From assembly GCA_017649325.1 (NCBI GenBank), contig JAGCHA010000107.1, positions 1-39,404 of the forward strand: DNA of 39,404 nucleotides, given 5' to 3'. The notes under the pieces were generated by a model. That model saw only the letters and a program-made list of their open reading frames with translations. It was not told where the DNA came from and ran no database searches. Origin of the DNA: Ruminococcus sp. (GTDB taxonomy: Bacteria; Bacillota; Clostridia; Oscillospirales; Ruminococcaceae). Within the stretch, counting starts at the first letter, position 1. Every line of letters begins with the position of its first letter. Shown here piece by piece: positions 25,431-33,996 of the stretch. Position numbers and translations under genes: made by a program.

Positions 25431-26774
25431 TTGAACAGACTTCTCATACTCATCGGAAAAATAATAGTCGGCGTCCTGCACCTGTTCGGGCGCAACGCCG
25501 GCAACCTCCCGGGCATTATACTATGGCACCTTACGAGCGGAAAATGCTGTAAGATGTTCAGGGTCGACTGCCCGATAATCGCCGTGACCGGTACCAACGG
25601 CAAGACCTCAGTCACCAACTGCGTGGCTCAGCTCTTCGAGCAGAGCGGCAGGAAAATCATCATCAACAAGGAGGGCAACAACCTCGACACGGGTATATGC
25701 TCCCTCCTGCTCCGTCACTGCGACGGCGCGGGCAGAGTCGATGCCGACTACCTCATCCTCGAGACAGACGAGAGCCACGTGCCTGTGGTTTACTCGCAGC
25801 TCAGGCTCGAAACGCTCGTGGTGCTCGACTTCTTCCGCGACCAGCTCGACCGCAACGGCGAGATGGAAACGCTCATACAAAAAATAAACGGCTTCTGCAA
25901 GACCTTTGACGGCAACCTCATCCTCAACGGCGATGACCCCAACACCGCCCGTCTCGGCAAAGCGAATCCCGACAGCAGGAATGTCAAATACTTCCGTGCA
26001 GACAGGTACGCCTTCGCGACCGAGAAGATATTCGAGGCTTCCGAGGGAAGGTTCTGCCCGTTCTGCGGAGAGGCGCTCGTGTACGAGTTCTATCAGTACT
26101 CGCACATCGGTAAGTTCGCCTGCCCCAAGTGCGGATTCGGCAATTATGAGCCGTATATCTCCGCGGGCGGCATAGACCTCGAAAAGCCTGTATTCACGGC
26201 GGACGGGCATGAATACTCGCCCAAGCTCAACAGTATCTACAACGTCTACAATATGACGGCTGTCGCGGCTGTGGCAAAGCTCTACGGCATCGCTCAGGAT
26301 GTCACCGAGAATGTCATCAGCAACTACACCGTCAACAACGGCCGCATGGAGACTTTCATGCTCGGAGACAGGCTCACTACTCTAAATCTCGCAAAAAACC
26401 CCGTCGGTGCGAATATGACCCTCCGCGTGATGAACGAGATGAAGGGCGAAAAAGAGCTCCTCTTCGTGCTCAATGACAACGTTGCGGACGGTCTCGATGT
26501 GTCGTGGATATGGGACATCAATTTCAGCATATTCGAGCGCGTCACCCGCGTTGTTACTTCGGGTACGCGCGCCTACGACATCGCCGTGCGCATCAAGTGC
26601 TCGGGCTATGAACCCGCGAATATCGTAGTCCGCCCCGACCTCGACGAGGCTGTGGCGGAGCTCGCTAAGACCGAGGGGCGCAAGTTCGTCATTGCGAACT
26701 ACACCGCCGTTCAGCCTACGCGTGCTGCGCTGAAGCGCTATATTTCGAGCAACGGAGGTAAGTGCGATGAGTGA
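25431..26774 (+). CDS. murT: MurT, lipid II isoglutaminyl synthase subunit
   Basis: A 447-residue Mur-ligase-like subunit that, with GatD, amidates the D-Glu of the peptidoglycan stem peptide on lipid II. It has an N-terminal hydrophobic stretch, the ATP-binding VTGTNGKTS (52-60), the Mur-ligase centre with DFFRDQLDRNGE, a Cys4 zinc ribbon (Cys209, Cys212, Cys231, Cys234) typical of MurT, and the C-terminal DUF1727 domain with DGLDVSWIWD. The start is TTG at 25431; the next ATG would remove conserved N-terminal sequence. The Shine-Dalgarno (AAGAAAG) is weak, and no sigma-A promoter is recognisable between it and the hairpin array. It overlaps gatD by 8 bp. Confidence 0.95.
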   Translation: MNRLLILIGKIIVGVLHLFGRNAGNLPGIILWHLTSGKCCKMFRVDCPIIAVTGTNGKTSVTNCVAQLFEQSGRKIIINKEGNNLDTGICSLLLRHCDGAGRVDADYLILETDESHVPVVYSQLRLETLVVLDFFRDQLDRNGEMETLIQKINGFCKTFDGNLILNGDDPNTARLGKANPDSRNVKYFRADRYAFATEKIFEASEGRFCPFCGEALVYEFYQYSHIGKFACPKCGFGNYEPYISAGGIDLEKPVFTADGHEYSPKLNSIYNVYNMTAVAAVAKLYGIAQDVTENVISNYTVNNGRMETFMLGDRLTTLNLAKNPVGANMTLRVMNEMKGEKELLFVLNDNVADGLDVSWIWDINFSIFERVTRVVTSGTRAYDIAVRIKCSGYEPANIVVRPDLDEAVAELAKTEGRKFVIANYTAVQPTRAALKRYISSNGGKCDE

Positions 26775-27510
26775 GATAAGGATTCTCCATATGTATGCGG
26801 ATATGCTCGACCTCTACGGCGACGGCGGCAACATGGAGATAATCAGGTACCGCTGCGAAAAACGCGGCATAAACTGCGTTATCGACAAGTATTCCATTGA
26901 CTCGGCTATGCCCGATTTTGGCAGCTACGACGTCATCTACATCGGCGGCGGCGCTGACCTCGAACAGCAGCATATCTCCGCCGACCTCCTCAAGTGCAGG
27001 GACGGCATAAAAGCTGCCTATGAGGGCGGGACTTTCCTGTTCCTCATCTGCGGAGGCTACCAGCTAATGGGAAAATACTACCGCGACGCCGACGGCAATG
27101 AGATAGCGGGGCTCGGACTTTTCGACTACTTCACCGTTGCTCCGTCAAGCCGCAAAAAACGCTGTATCGGCAATGTCGTCATACGTACCACCTTCACGGG
27201 CACGACCGTGGACGTGGTCGGATTCGAGAACCACGGCGGTCAGACGCAGGACGTGAAAACTCCGCTCGGTGAGGTGCTCTGCGGAAACGGCAACTGCTCG
27301 AAAAGTCAGTTCGAAGGCTACTTCGAGAAGAATGTCATCGCGACCTATATGCACGGTCCGTGCCTCGCGAAAAACCCCGAGCTCTCGGACTATATCATCG
27401 GGTACTGTATCGACCGCAGGAACGGCTCGCATACGGAGCTTGCCAAGCTCGACGATACCCTTGAACTCGACTGCCGACGCGTTATGACCGAGAGATTAAT
27501 GAAAAAATAA
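26767..27510 (+). CDS. gatD: GatD, glutamine amidotransferase subunit of the MurT/GatD complex
   Basis: A 247-residue class I glutamine amidotransferase (CobB/CobQ-like). It releases ammonia from glutamine and passes it to MurT. The nucleophile is Cys95 in LFLICGGYQLMG and the catalytic His196 is in TYMHGPCLAKNPELSD. The start overlaps murT in ATGAGTGA, giving the 1:1 coupling expected for the heterodimer. A GH25 lipoprotein gene follows after 16 bp, so the operon continues into wall remodelling. Confidence 0.96.
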   Translation: MSEIRILHMYADMLDLYGDGGNMEIIRYRCEKRGINCVIDKYSIDSAMPDFGSYDVIYIGGGADLEQQHISADLLKCRDGIKAAYEGGTFLFLICGGYQLMGKYYRDADGNEIAGLGLFDYFTVAPSSRKKRCIGNVVIRTTFTGTTVDVVGFENHGGQTQDVKTPLGEVLCGNGNCSKSQFEGYFEKNVIATYMHGPCLAKNPELSDYIIGYCIDRRNGSHTELAKLDDTLELDCRRVMTERLMKK

Positions 27511-27526
27511 CCACCTTGGAGACAAT

Positions 27527-28831
27527 ATGAAAAAATATACACTTACATCTGTCGCGGCTGCGGCTCTGCTGCTGACGGGCTGCGGACACAGCATCGGAGC
27601 AGACGAGGAATCGGCTGCTGCTACTACGACTACTACCACCACTACCACCACGGCTCAGTCAACAGCTGCCACCACCGTTACTACTACGGTTACCACTACA
27701 AAGAAAATAAGCACCGATATCCCCGAGGGAGTGGTGCTCGGCTCCGTCGCGGAGGTGGAGGTCTACTCGCAGACGACGATAGCTGAGCTCATCACCGACA
27801 ACAACGTGAAGCTCACTGCTCCCGCCGACCTCATAGACACCGACGGGCTCGGCGAGAAAAAGGCTAAGGTCACATTTGAGTACGAGGGGAATGAGTACGA
27901 GAAGGAGATTGCCTACAATGTTGTCGACACCACTCCCCCGCTGATACTCAACTCGGGCTGGAATCCGTACACGAAGGTCGGTGAGCCTTTCAATATCGAC
28001 AGCATTATCGGCTATGTCGACAACTACGACCGCGCTCCCTCCGTGACTTACTCGGGAGATACGGACACCTCGGAGGTCGGCAGGCTCGACCTCGCTGTGA
28101 CTGTGACAGACAGCTCGGGCAACTCCACCGACTTCGACCTCACGGTACTTGTGCTGAACGAGATACCGCGCCCCGAGGATAACAACCCGCGTGTCGCCTA
28201 TTCCGACTTCATCGACTACTACAGCGATTACGGCGACGTCAGCTTCGGTATCGACGTTTCCGCGTGGCAGACCGACGTCGACTACGATGCCGTAAAGGAT
28301 GCAGGCTGCGAGTTCGTGCTCATGCGTATGGGATACTACTACCGCGATGAGCCCGTCATGGACGACTACTATGAGCAGAATATGAAGAATGCCTCCGCGG
28401 CGGGGCTCGACGTGGGCGTGTACTTCTACTCAGCCGACAACACCGAGGAGGGCGCACGTGAGCACGCTCGCTGGGTAATTGAACAGCTCGGAGGGCGCGG
28501 GCTCGACTACCCTATCGCCTTCGACTGGGAGGAATGGGCGACTTTTCAGGAATACGGCATGAATATCCACGACCTCAACTGCGTCTTTGAGGCTTTCGCC
28601 GATGAGTGCGAGAAAAACGGCTATTCCGCTATGCTGTACAGCAGCAAGAACTTCCTCAACAACTTCTGGGAGAACCGCGGGAACCACCCCGTCTGGCTCG
28701 CTCACTACGTCGACGACACCGACTACGAAGGCGCTTTCGCGCTGTGGCAGGCGAGCGCCTACGGACGTATCCCCGGCATACAGGGCGATGTCGATATGAA
28801 CATACGCTTTAACTCTGAACCGCTTGAATAA
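27527..28831 (+). CDS. GH25 lysozyme lipoprotein
   Basis: A 434-residue surface lipoprotein. The signal peptide ends in lipobox LLTGC (Cys19). A Thr-rich low-complexity linker (about 33-58) is followed by an Ig-like/DUF5011-type beta domain (about 70-210) and a GH25 muramidase domain from about 235. The catalytic acids are kept: Asp243 in GIDVSAWQ, Asp333 and Glu335 in FDWEEW. It would cut the MurNAc-GlcNAc bond of peptidoglycan while tethered to the membrane. TTGGAG precedes the ATG. Its place directly after murT-gatD suggests controlled wall remodelling rather than attack on other cells. Confidence 0.93.
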   Translation: MKKYTLTSVAAAALLLTGCGHSIGADEESAAATTTTTTTTTTAQSTAATTVTTTVTTTKKISTDIPEGVVLGSVAEVEVYSQTTIAELITDNNVKLTAPADLIDTDGLGEKKAKVTFEYEGNEYEKEIAYNVVDTTPPLILNSGWNPYTKVGEPFNIDSIIGYVDNYDRAPSVTYSGDTDTSEVGRLDLAVTVTDSSGNSTDFDLTVLVLNEIPRPEDNNPRVAYSDFIDYYSDYGDVSFGIDVSAWQTDVDYDAVKDAGCEFVLMRMGYYYRDEPVMDDYYEQNMKNASAAGLDVGVYFYSADNTEEGAREHARWVIEQLGGRGLDYPIAFDWEEWATFQEYGMNIHDLNCVFEAFADECEKNGYSAMLYSSKNFLNNFWENRGNHPVWLAHYVDDTDYEGAFALWQASAYGRIPGIQGDVDMNIRFNSEPLE

Positions 28832-28861
28832 ATGCAAATACATGATAAAGGGTGAATTGAA

Positions 28862-30322
28862 ATGAACAGGAAAAAGATGATGCTTTCGGTCGCGGCGGCG
28901 GCGCTGCTGCTTGCTCCGATGACCTCGTGCGGCACGGTGGTCGAACGAGCGGGAGGTCCCGACTCTGTCATCACTATGGCAACAGGCACCTCAGCCGCTG
29001 CTGCAGCCTCGGACAGAGGAGCTGAAACTACGACCGCAGCGGCTGACGCTCCCAAAAATGCCGACATAATGCGAGGCGACCTCATCGACGCGTACGGCAA
29101 GGTACTGATGTACAGCTCCAAGGACGAATCCGGCAAGGAAGTCCGCATGACCAATGACGCCAACAAGGTGGCGTTCGCAAACGTGCTCAACGAGATGTCG
29201 GAGGGGCTCGACCTCACCTATGACAAACTGCTACGAACGGAGAACCCGTCTCCCGCAGAGGACGGCAAGGTCGGACAGTCGATACAGCTCACTTTCGACT
29301 CAGCCAAGCAGATAGCGATATACGACTATATGGCAAGCCAGAACCTCGTAGGCTCGGTTGTCGTCATGAGGGCGGACGGCTCGCTCGCGGCTCAGGTCAA
29401 CTATCCGTCCTATGACCCCGACCTCTACTACGGATCCGATACCGAGGAAGACCTCGCCTGGGGCAATTACGGCAACAAAGCTTTTCAGAACGCAGAGCCG
29501 GGCTCGTGCTTCAAGATAATGTCCGAGGTCATCGCCGACAAGCACGGCGTCACCTGCCTCTATGACGAGGGAACATGGGATTTCGACGGCGTTTCCATTG
29601 TAAACTGGGACCACGACCAGACCTGGCAGTACCCCGTCAGCGAGCGCACCCTCTACTCCGCGTTCGTAAATTCAAGCAATATCTTCTTCGCAAAGGCGTT
29701 CGACCAGATAGGCAAGGACGACGTCCTCGCAGACCTCGATGATATCTTCCACTTCTGCTCCGACATTGAATGCGACTTCGGCACGCTCCACAACAATGTC
29801 GAGATATACTGCGACGACGACCTCAGAAGAACGGCGTTCGGGCAGTCCTACGTGCTGACCTGTCCGCTGTACCTCGCAGCTCTCGGTCGCGAAGCAGTGT
29901 TCGGCGACATGGTGACGCCGTTCACTGTCAACAGGATAGTCGATACCAACGACCTTTGCAGTACCTTGAAGCTGGGTACGACTCCGAACAACGTTATTTG
30001 CAGTATCCCTGAAGAGTGCCGTCAGAACCTGCTCAGCGGTATGTCGGGAGTTGCGTCGAATATCGGCATATCCGTTCCCGCAGGCTATGAATTCTACGCA
30101 AAAACAGGCACCGCCGAAACATGGAAGGGCGACTTCCTGTACATAACTGGCGTACTGAAAAATCCGAGCGATAACGGCTCAGGAACGTGGATGGACTACA
30201 GCCTCTACGACGGCTCGTACATAATAGTTATGCAGGTGCAGAATCCCGACCACTTCGGCTACAGCTTCGCGAGCGACTCCGTTTCGCTCTATCAGAACAT
30301 TATCAACATCGTGGCTGAATAA
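28862..30322 (+). CDS. penicillin-binding transpeptidase lipoprotein
   Basis: A 486-residue extracytoplasmic transpeptidase. It begins with a lipoprotein signal (lipobox ending PMTSC, Cys23) instead of the usual membrane anchor, then an Ala/Thr-rich linker and a short N-terminal domain with the RGDLIDAYGKVL remnant of class B PBPs. The transpeptidase domain has all three motifs: S215-C-F-K218, S271-S-N273 and K414-T-G416. It should bind beta-lactams and cross-link stem peptides. The pedestal/dimerisation region is much reduced compared with FtsI or PBP2. AAAGGGTG lies 5' of the ATG, and the gene is 30 bp after the GH25 gene. Its SxxK Ser is in GSCFK rather than GSTFK. Confidence 0.9.
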   Translation: MNRKKMMLSVAAAALLLAPMTSCGTVVERAGGPDSVITMATGTSAAAAASDRGAETTTAAADAPKNADIMRGDLIDAYGKVLMYSSKDESGKEVRMTNDANKVAFANVLNEMSEGLDLTYDKLLRTENPSPAEDGKVGQSIQLTFDSAKQIAIYDYMASQNLVGSVVVMRADGSLAAQVNYPSYDPDLYYGSDTEEDLAWGNYGNKAFQNAEPGSCFKIMSEVIADKHGVTCLYDEGTWDFDGVSIVNWDHDQTWQYPVSERTLYSAFVNSSNIFFAKAFDQIGKDDVLADLDDIFHFCSDIECDFGTLHNNVEIYCDDDLRRTAFGQSYVLTCPLYLAALGREAVFGDMVTPFTVNRIVDTNDLCSTLKLGTTPNNVICSIPEECRQNLLSGMSGVASNIGISVPAGYEFYAKTGTAETWKGDFLYITGVLKNPSDNGSGTWMDYSLYDGSYIIVMQVQNPDHFGYSFASDSVSLYQNIINIVAE

Positions 30323-30367
30323 TCAGGCCCGTACCGCAGATAATAACTGCGAAAGGAGCTGACAGCT

Positions 30368-30571
30368 ATGAGAAGAAAGAAGTCAATCCCTCTGCCCGCC
30401 CCCGGAAATGAGGGGTTCGAGTACAGCTGCCCGACAGCATCGTGGGACGGCGTGACACGGATCATCCCCATCGGCGAAAGCGGCGACAATGTCGACGAAG
30501 CCTACAAGGACGTGTATCCCTACATTCCCGAATATCTCGGTGAGGGCAAAAAAGACAAAAAGCAGCCATAA
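30368..30571 (+). CDS. small unknown protein at the end of the cell-wall operon
   Basis: A 67-residue protein, basic at both ends and acidic in the middle, rich in Pro and Tyr (VYPYIPEYLGEG near 48-60). I do not recognise it. It has no signal peptide or membrane helix. GAAAGGAG lies 10 nt before the ATG, the gap to the PBP gene is 45 bp, and codon use is like the neighbours, so it is likely real. The last codons and the stop (30569-30571) lie inside the left arm of the operon terminator. Being last in the operon, it could be a cytoplasmic accessory to the wall enzymes. Confidence 0.7.
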   Translation: MRRKKSIPLPAPGNEGFEYSCPTASWDGVTRIIPIGESGDNVDEAYKDVYPYIPEYLGEGKKDKKQP

Positions 30572-30604
30572 GGAAGCGAATGCTTCCTTATGGCTGCTTT
30601 TGCG
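30557..30604 (+). terminator. long intrinsic terminator of the cell-wall operon
   Basis: A perfect 20-bp stem (30558-30577 with 30582-30601) around a GAAT loop, closing with TTTT. The left arm contains the stop codon of the small gene. Its length and perfection also suit a bidirectional terminator. Confidence 0.9.
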
Positions 30605-30651
30605 TGATAGCGTTAAGTATCCGTTCTGCTGCATAAACCGGAACAAATATC

Positions 30652-30741
30652 TTAACACCGCAGACTTACAATAAAACAGTCATTTTCGTCGTAAACCTTT
30701 ATTCCTTCATACTTCTTTCCGCCCGGGAGCTTTTGTAGGTA
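30652..30741 (-). pseudogene. C-terminal remnant of a decayed gene
   Basis: On the minus strand a frame of 29 sense codons ends at TAA (30654-30652) and reads YLQKLPGGKKYEG, then IKVYDENDCFIVSLRC. It looks like genuine protein sequence, with alternating charged and hydrophobic residues, but has no start codon and a stop (30744-30742) directly upstream. The rest of the gene is missing. The family is not recognised. Confidence 0.35.
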
Positions 30742-30799
30742 TTATGCACAAGCATAAATGGGAAAGTTTGACTGTTCCGACAAAATGATTACAGGGTAC

Positions 30800-30828
30800 T
30801 TTATTTTTCACTTAAACTATGTTATAAT
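30800..30828 (+). promoter_or_regulatory. promoter of the lacI-type operon
   Basis: TATAAT (30823-30828) preceded by TGT, an extended -10; the -35 (TTTATT, 30800-30805) is poor. The leader to the ATG is about 35 nt. LacI-type genes often regulate themselves, but I see no convincing palindromic operator here. Confidence 0.6.
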
Positions 30829-30866
30829 GTGAGAAGTTAATTAATCCTTGATAAAGGTGGGAATAT

Positions 30867-31895
30867 ATGAAGAACGGCATTAAAATGCTCGACATCGCAA
30901 CAAAGCTCGGAGTCAGCGTCGTTACGGTGTCTAACGCGCTCGCAGGTCGTGACGGCGTCAGCGAGCAGATGAGAAAAAAAATCTGCGATACAGCAGAGGA
31001 AATGGGCTATAAGCCCTCGAATACCAAATCAGGCAAGAAAAAACCCGTTGTACCCAAGCTCGGCAAGAGCGTCGGCATCATCACCTCGGAGCGCTTCGTG
31101 GGCGCAAGAGGCACCTTCTACTGGGAGCTCACCGCCAATATCTCCAACAAGCTCTCGGCAATGAACGTGCTGACCGTGTATGAGTGCATCACCGCTGACA
31201 GCGAGAAAAACGGCGTCCTCCCGAATATGATTTCGGAGAAGAAGGTCGACGGTATCATCGTCATCGGTCAGATTAGCAGGGACTATATCCACAGGCTCAG
31301 CCAGATAGAGCTCCCGCTCATTTTTGTCGACTTCTACGACAACCGCTATGAGATAGATTCCGTCAACTCCGACAGCTACCACGGCGGCTACATACTCACG
31401 GACTACCTCGTCCGCTGCGGACATAAAAAAATCGGCTTCTTCGGCTCGCTCAACGCTACCAGCAGCATTAACGACCGCTTCCTCGGCTATGTGAAGTGCC
31501 TCATGGAGAATGAGCTCGAATACCGTCAGGACTGGACTATCCCCGACAGAACGGAGCGCAGCCTGCTCCTCGATAAGATAGACTTCCCCGACGAGATGCC
31601 GACCGCTTTCGTCTGCAACAGCGATGAGACCGCTTTCCGCGTGATATCCGCACTGAAGTCGAAGGGCGTGCGCGTTCCCGAGGATATATCAGTCGTCGGC
31701 TACGACAACTACACCGTCTCGAGCATATGTATCCCCACCATAACCACCGTCGAAGTAGACCTCGAGAAGATGTCCTCCGAGGCTGTGAGGATAATGGCAA
31801 AGAAGCTTGCCGACCCGCTCTATATGGCGGGCAGAAGGATAATCAGCGGCAGGCTCATCATCAAGAACAGCGTGCTTGATATCAGCAAAGATTGA
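30867..31895 (+). CDS. LacI/GalR-family transcriptional regulator
   Basis: A 342-residue repressor. The N-terminal helix-turn-helix (about 5-24) reads KMLDIATKLGVSVVTVSNALAGR with the VSNALAG hinge-side signature. A periplasmic-binding-protein-like effector domain (about 65-335) follows, with VDGIIVIG, SVNSDSYHGGYILTDYL and the closing PEDISVVGYDNY. The effector is probably a sugar or amino sugar, but cannot be read. AAAGGTGGG precedes the ATG. It is the first gene before a DUF5662 protein and a GH3 glycosidase, which suggests it controls their expression in response to a wall- or glycan-derived sugar. Confidence 0.93.
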   Translation: MKNGIKMLDIATKLGVSVVTVSNALAGRDGVSEQMRKKICDTAEEMGYKPSNTKSGKKKPVVPKLGKSVGIITSERFVGARGTFYWELTANISNKLSAMNVLTVYECITADSEKNGVLPNMISEKKVDGIIVIGQISRDYIHRLSQIELPLIFVDFYDNRYEIDSVNSDSYHGGYILTDYLVRCGHKKIGFFGSLNATSSINDRFLGYVKCLMENELEYRQDWTIPDRTERSLLLDKIDFPDEMPTAFVCNSDETAFRVISALKSKGVRVPEDISVVGYDNYTVSSICIPTITTVEVDLEKMSSEAVRIMAKKLADPLYMAGRRIISGRLIIKNSVLDISKD

Positions 31896-31904
31896 GGTGA
31901 CAAC

Positions 31905-32462
31905 ATGCTCGTACAGAATTTCTTCGGACACCTCGGCACTGTCACACGCCACCGCCATATGGTAATGGTCCACTGCTTCAAGGCAGGCATAATCAAGCGC
32001 GGACTGCTCCACGACCTCTCCAAATTCTCACCGACCGAGTTCATCCCCGGCGTGCTCTACTATCAGGGCAGCCGCAGTCCCAACGAGAAAGAGCGCGAGG
32101 TGACAGGCTATTCCCGCGCGTGGATGCACCACAAGGGAAGGAATACCCACCACTTTGAATACTGGACGGACTACAGCACCGTCACAGGTACTCTCGACCC
32201 GATGAAAATGCCCGATATCTTCATCTTCGAGATGTTCTGCGACAGAGTTGCTGCGTCTAAAATTTACAACAAGGAAAAGTATACGGACAGCTGTCCGCTT
32301 GAATACTTCCTGAAAATGCGTCCGAAGCGCGCTATCGAGAAGTCGACCGCCGACAAGCTGGAATTTCTGCTGCGTATGCTCGCCGACAAGGGCGAGGATA
32401 CAACATTCAGATATATACGTAAGAGAGTCAGGAAACTGAAAAATGAAAAACATCAGAACTAG
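31905..32462 (+). CDS. DUF5662 family protein, HD-like
   Basis: A 185-residue cytoplasmic protein with the DUF5662 pattern HLGTVTRHRHMVM, GLLHDLSKFSPTEF, and GYSRAWMHHKGRNTHHFEYW. The His and Asp residues (HD in LLHDLSK, with further His downstream) suggest a metal-dependent phosphohydrolase fold like HD domains; activity has not, to my knowledge, been shown. GAGGTGA precedes the ATG, 9 bp after the regulator stop. It overlaps the GH3 gene by 20 bp, so the two are translated together. Confidence 0.85.
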   Translation: MLVQNFFGHLGTVTRHRHMVMVHCFKAGIIKRGLLHDLSKFSPTEFIPGVLYYQGSRSPNEKEREVTGYSRAWMHHKGRNTHHFEYWTDYSTVTGTLDPMKMPDIFIFEMFCDRVAASKIYNKEKYTDSCPLEYFLKMRPKRAIEKSTADKLEFLLRMLADKGEDTTFRYIRKRVRKLKNEKHQN

Positions 32463-33951
32463 TAAGCTCATCGCCCTCACACTGGCGGTATCATCGCTCC
32501 TCGCAGGCTGCGGAAAAGATATACCAGCCGTTGAGGACACTATAGCTACCATTGAAACATCGGAGCAGACACAGGAGAGCACGACAGGCAGGACTTCGCC
32601 ATCAAAGACTACATCGGCGAAGCATTCTTCCACTGCCTCCGCCGCAACTACCACAGATAGGAAAACTACTTCCGCTGCGGAAAACGAGGAGGAAGAGCCC
32701 GTGCATACAAATGCTCCTGCATCGGGAAACAAGCCGTATAACCCCGGCATAGAAAATCCTCCCGACAACGGCGGAGGATACACTCCCAAGCCTTCGGGCG
32801 GACAGAGCTATACTCCCCCAGTCACCACCGCTAAGCCCGCCACAACGGCAAAGCGTACGACTGCGGCTCCCGCCACTACAACGAAGGCTGCCGTGAAACC
32901 GTCGCGTCCGACCGAGGCAGACGAGCTCCTCGCAGATATGACGCTCCACGAGAAGGTCTGTCAGATGTTCATGACACACCCCGAGGGGCTGACAGGCTAC
33001 GGCTGCTTCCAGTATGCAGACCAGCATACCTATAACTGCTACGACAATTATCCCATCGGCGGCTATATTTTCTTCGCGGGCAACCTCGCTACATCCGACC
33101 AGACCCGCAATATGCTCTCGAATCTGCAAAACTATGCCAAGTCAAAGGGCGCGGGGGTTTTCCTTGCGACCGACGAGGAGGGCGGCTATATCACCCGCGT
33201 CAGCTACAAGCTCGGAGCTCCCGCGGTGTACAATATGTCCTACTACGGCGGGCTCAATGACTACGATTCCGCATTCGGTGTGGGTACTACTATCGGTACT
33301 TACCTCGCGGATTACGGCTTCAACGTTGACTTCGCGCCCGTCGCGGACGTAAACCTCAACCCCAACAACGAGCTCGGGAACCGCATTTTCAGCTCCGACC
33401 CGAATGTGGTCGCGGATATGTCCGCGGCTGTGGTGGAGGGGCTTCAAAGCAGAGGCGTGAGCGGTACGCTCAAACACTTCCCCGGACTCGGTGCGGGCGG
33501 CGGCAATACCCATAACGGGACTGTCGTCATCGACCGCAGCTACGAACAGCTCTGCGGCAGCGAATTTGTCGCTTTTAAGGGCGGTATCGACGCAGGCTGC
33601 GACTTCGTCATGGTAGGTCATCAGGTCGTTACGGGCGCGGGGGACGATATGCCCGCTGACCTGTCAAAGGTCATCGTCACGGACTGGCTGAGAGATGACC
33701 TCGGCTTCGAGGGTATCACTATTACCGACGCTCAGGCTATGGGCGCTATCACGAACGTTTACGGCTGCGCTGAGGCTGCTGTGCGCTCCGTGGAAGCAGG
33801 CATCGACATCATTCTCATGCCCGCCGACCTCGCTGCGGCAGTCAGCGGAGTCGAAAATGCGGTAAGCTCGGGACGTATCTCCGAGGAACGCATCGACGAG
33901 AGCGTGCTCAGAATATTGAAGCAGAAGGAGAAGCTCGGACTTCTCGGATAA
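32443..33951 (+). CDS. GH3 (NagZ-like) beta-N-acetylglucosaminidase lipoprotein
   Basis: A 502-residue surface lipoprotein: lipobox SLLAGC (Cys23), a long Thr/Ser/Pro-rich linker (about 35-155), then a single-domain GH3 catalytic barrel. The substrate-binding KHFPG (344-348) is present and the nucleophile is Asp429 in TITDAQAMGA. The flexible loop that carries the Asp-X-His acid/base dyad in NagZ reads N355-T-H357, so the His is kept but its Asp partner is Asn. It probably removes GlcNAc from peptidoglycan fragments or other glycans at the cell surface. It ends at a strong terminator. Confidence 0.9.
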   Translation: MKNIRTSKLIALTLAVSSLLAGCGKDIPAVEDTIATIETSEQTQESTTGRTSPSKTTSAKHSSTASAATTTDRKTTSAAENEEEEPVHTNAPASGNKPYNPGIENPPDNGGGYTPKPSGGQSYTPPVTTAKPATTAKRTTAAPATTTKAAVKPSRPTEADELLADMTLHEKVCQMFMTHPEGLTGYGCFQYADQHTYNCYDNYPIGGYIFFAGNLATSDQTRNMLSNLQNYAKSKGAGVFLATDEEGGYITRVSYKLGAPAVYNMSYYGGLNDYDSAFGVGTTIGTYLADYGFNVDFAPVADVNLNPNNELGNRIFSSDPNVVADMSAAVVEGLQSRGVSGTLKHFPGLGAGGGNTHNGTVVIDRSYEQLCGSEFVAFKGGIDAGCDFVMVGHQVVTGAGDDMPADLSKVIVTDWLRDDLGFEGITITDAQAMGAITNVYGCAEAAVRSVEAGIDIILMPADLAAAVSGVENAVSSGRISEERIDESVLRILKQKEKLGLLG

Positions 33952-33996
33952 GAAATGCAGTCCCCTGCTTCGCGTGAACAGATAGTATATTCAATT

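Noticed and set aside
25093..25434. Overlapping frames of 86-167 codons on both strands in the hairpin array
   Set aside because: Open frames arise on both strands because the DNA is palindromic; no start signals and no conserved motif.
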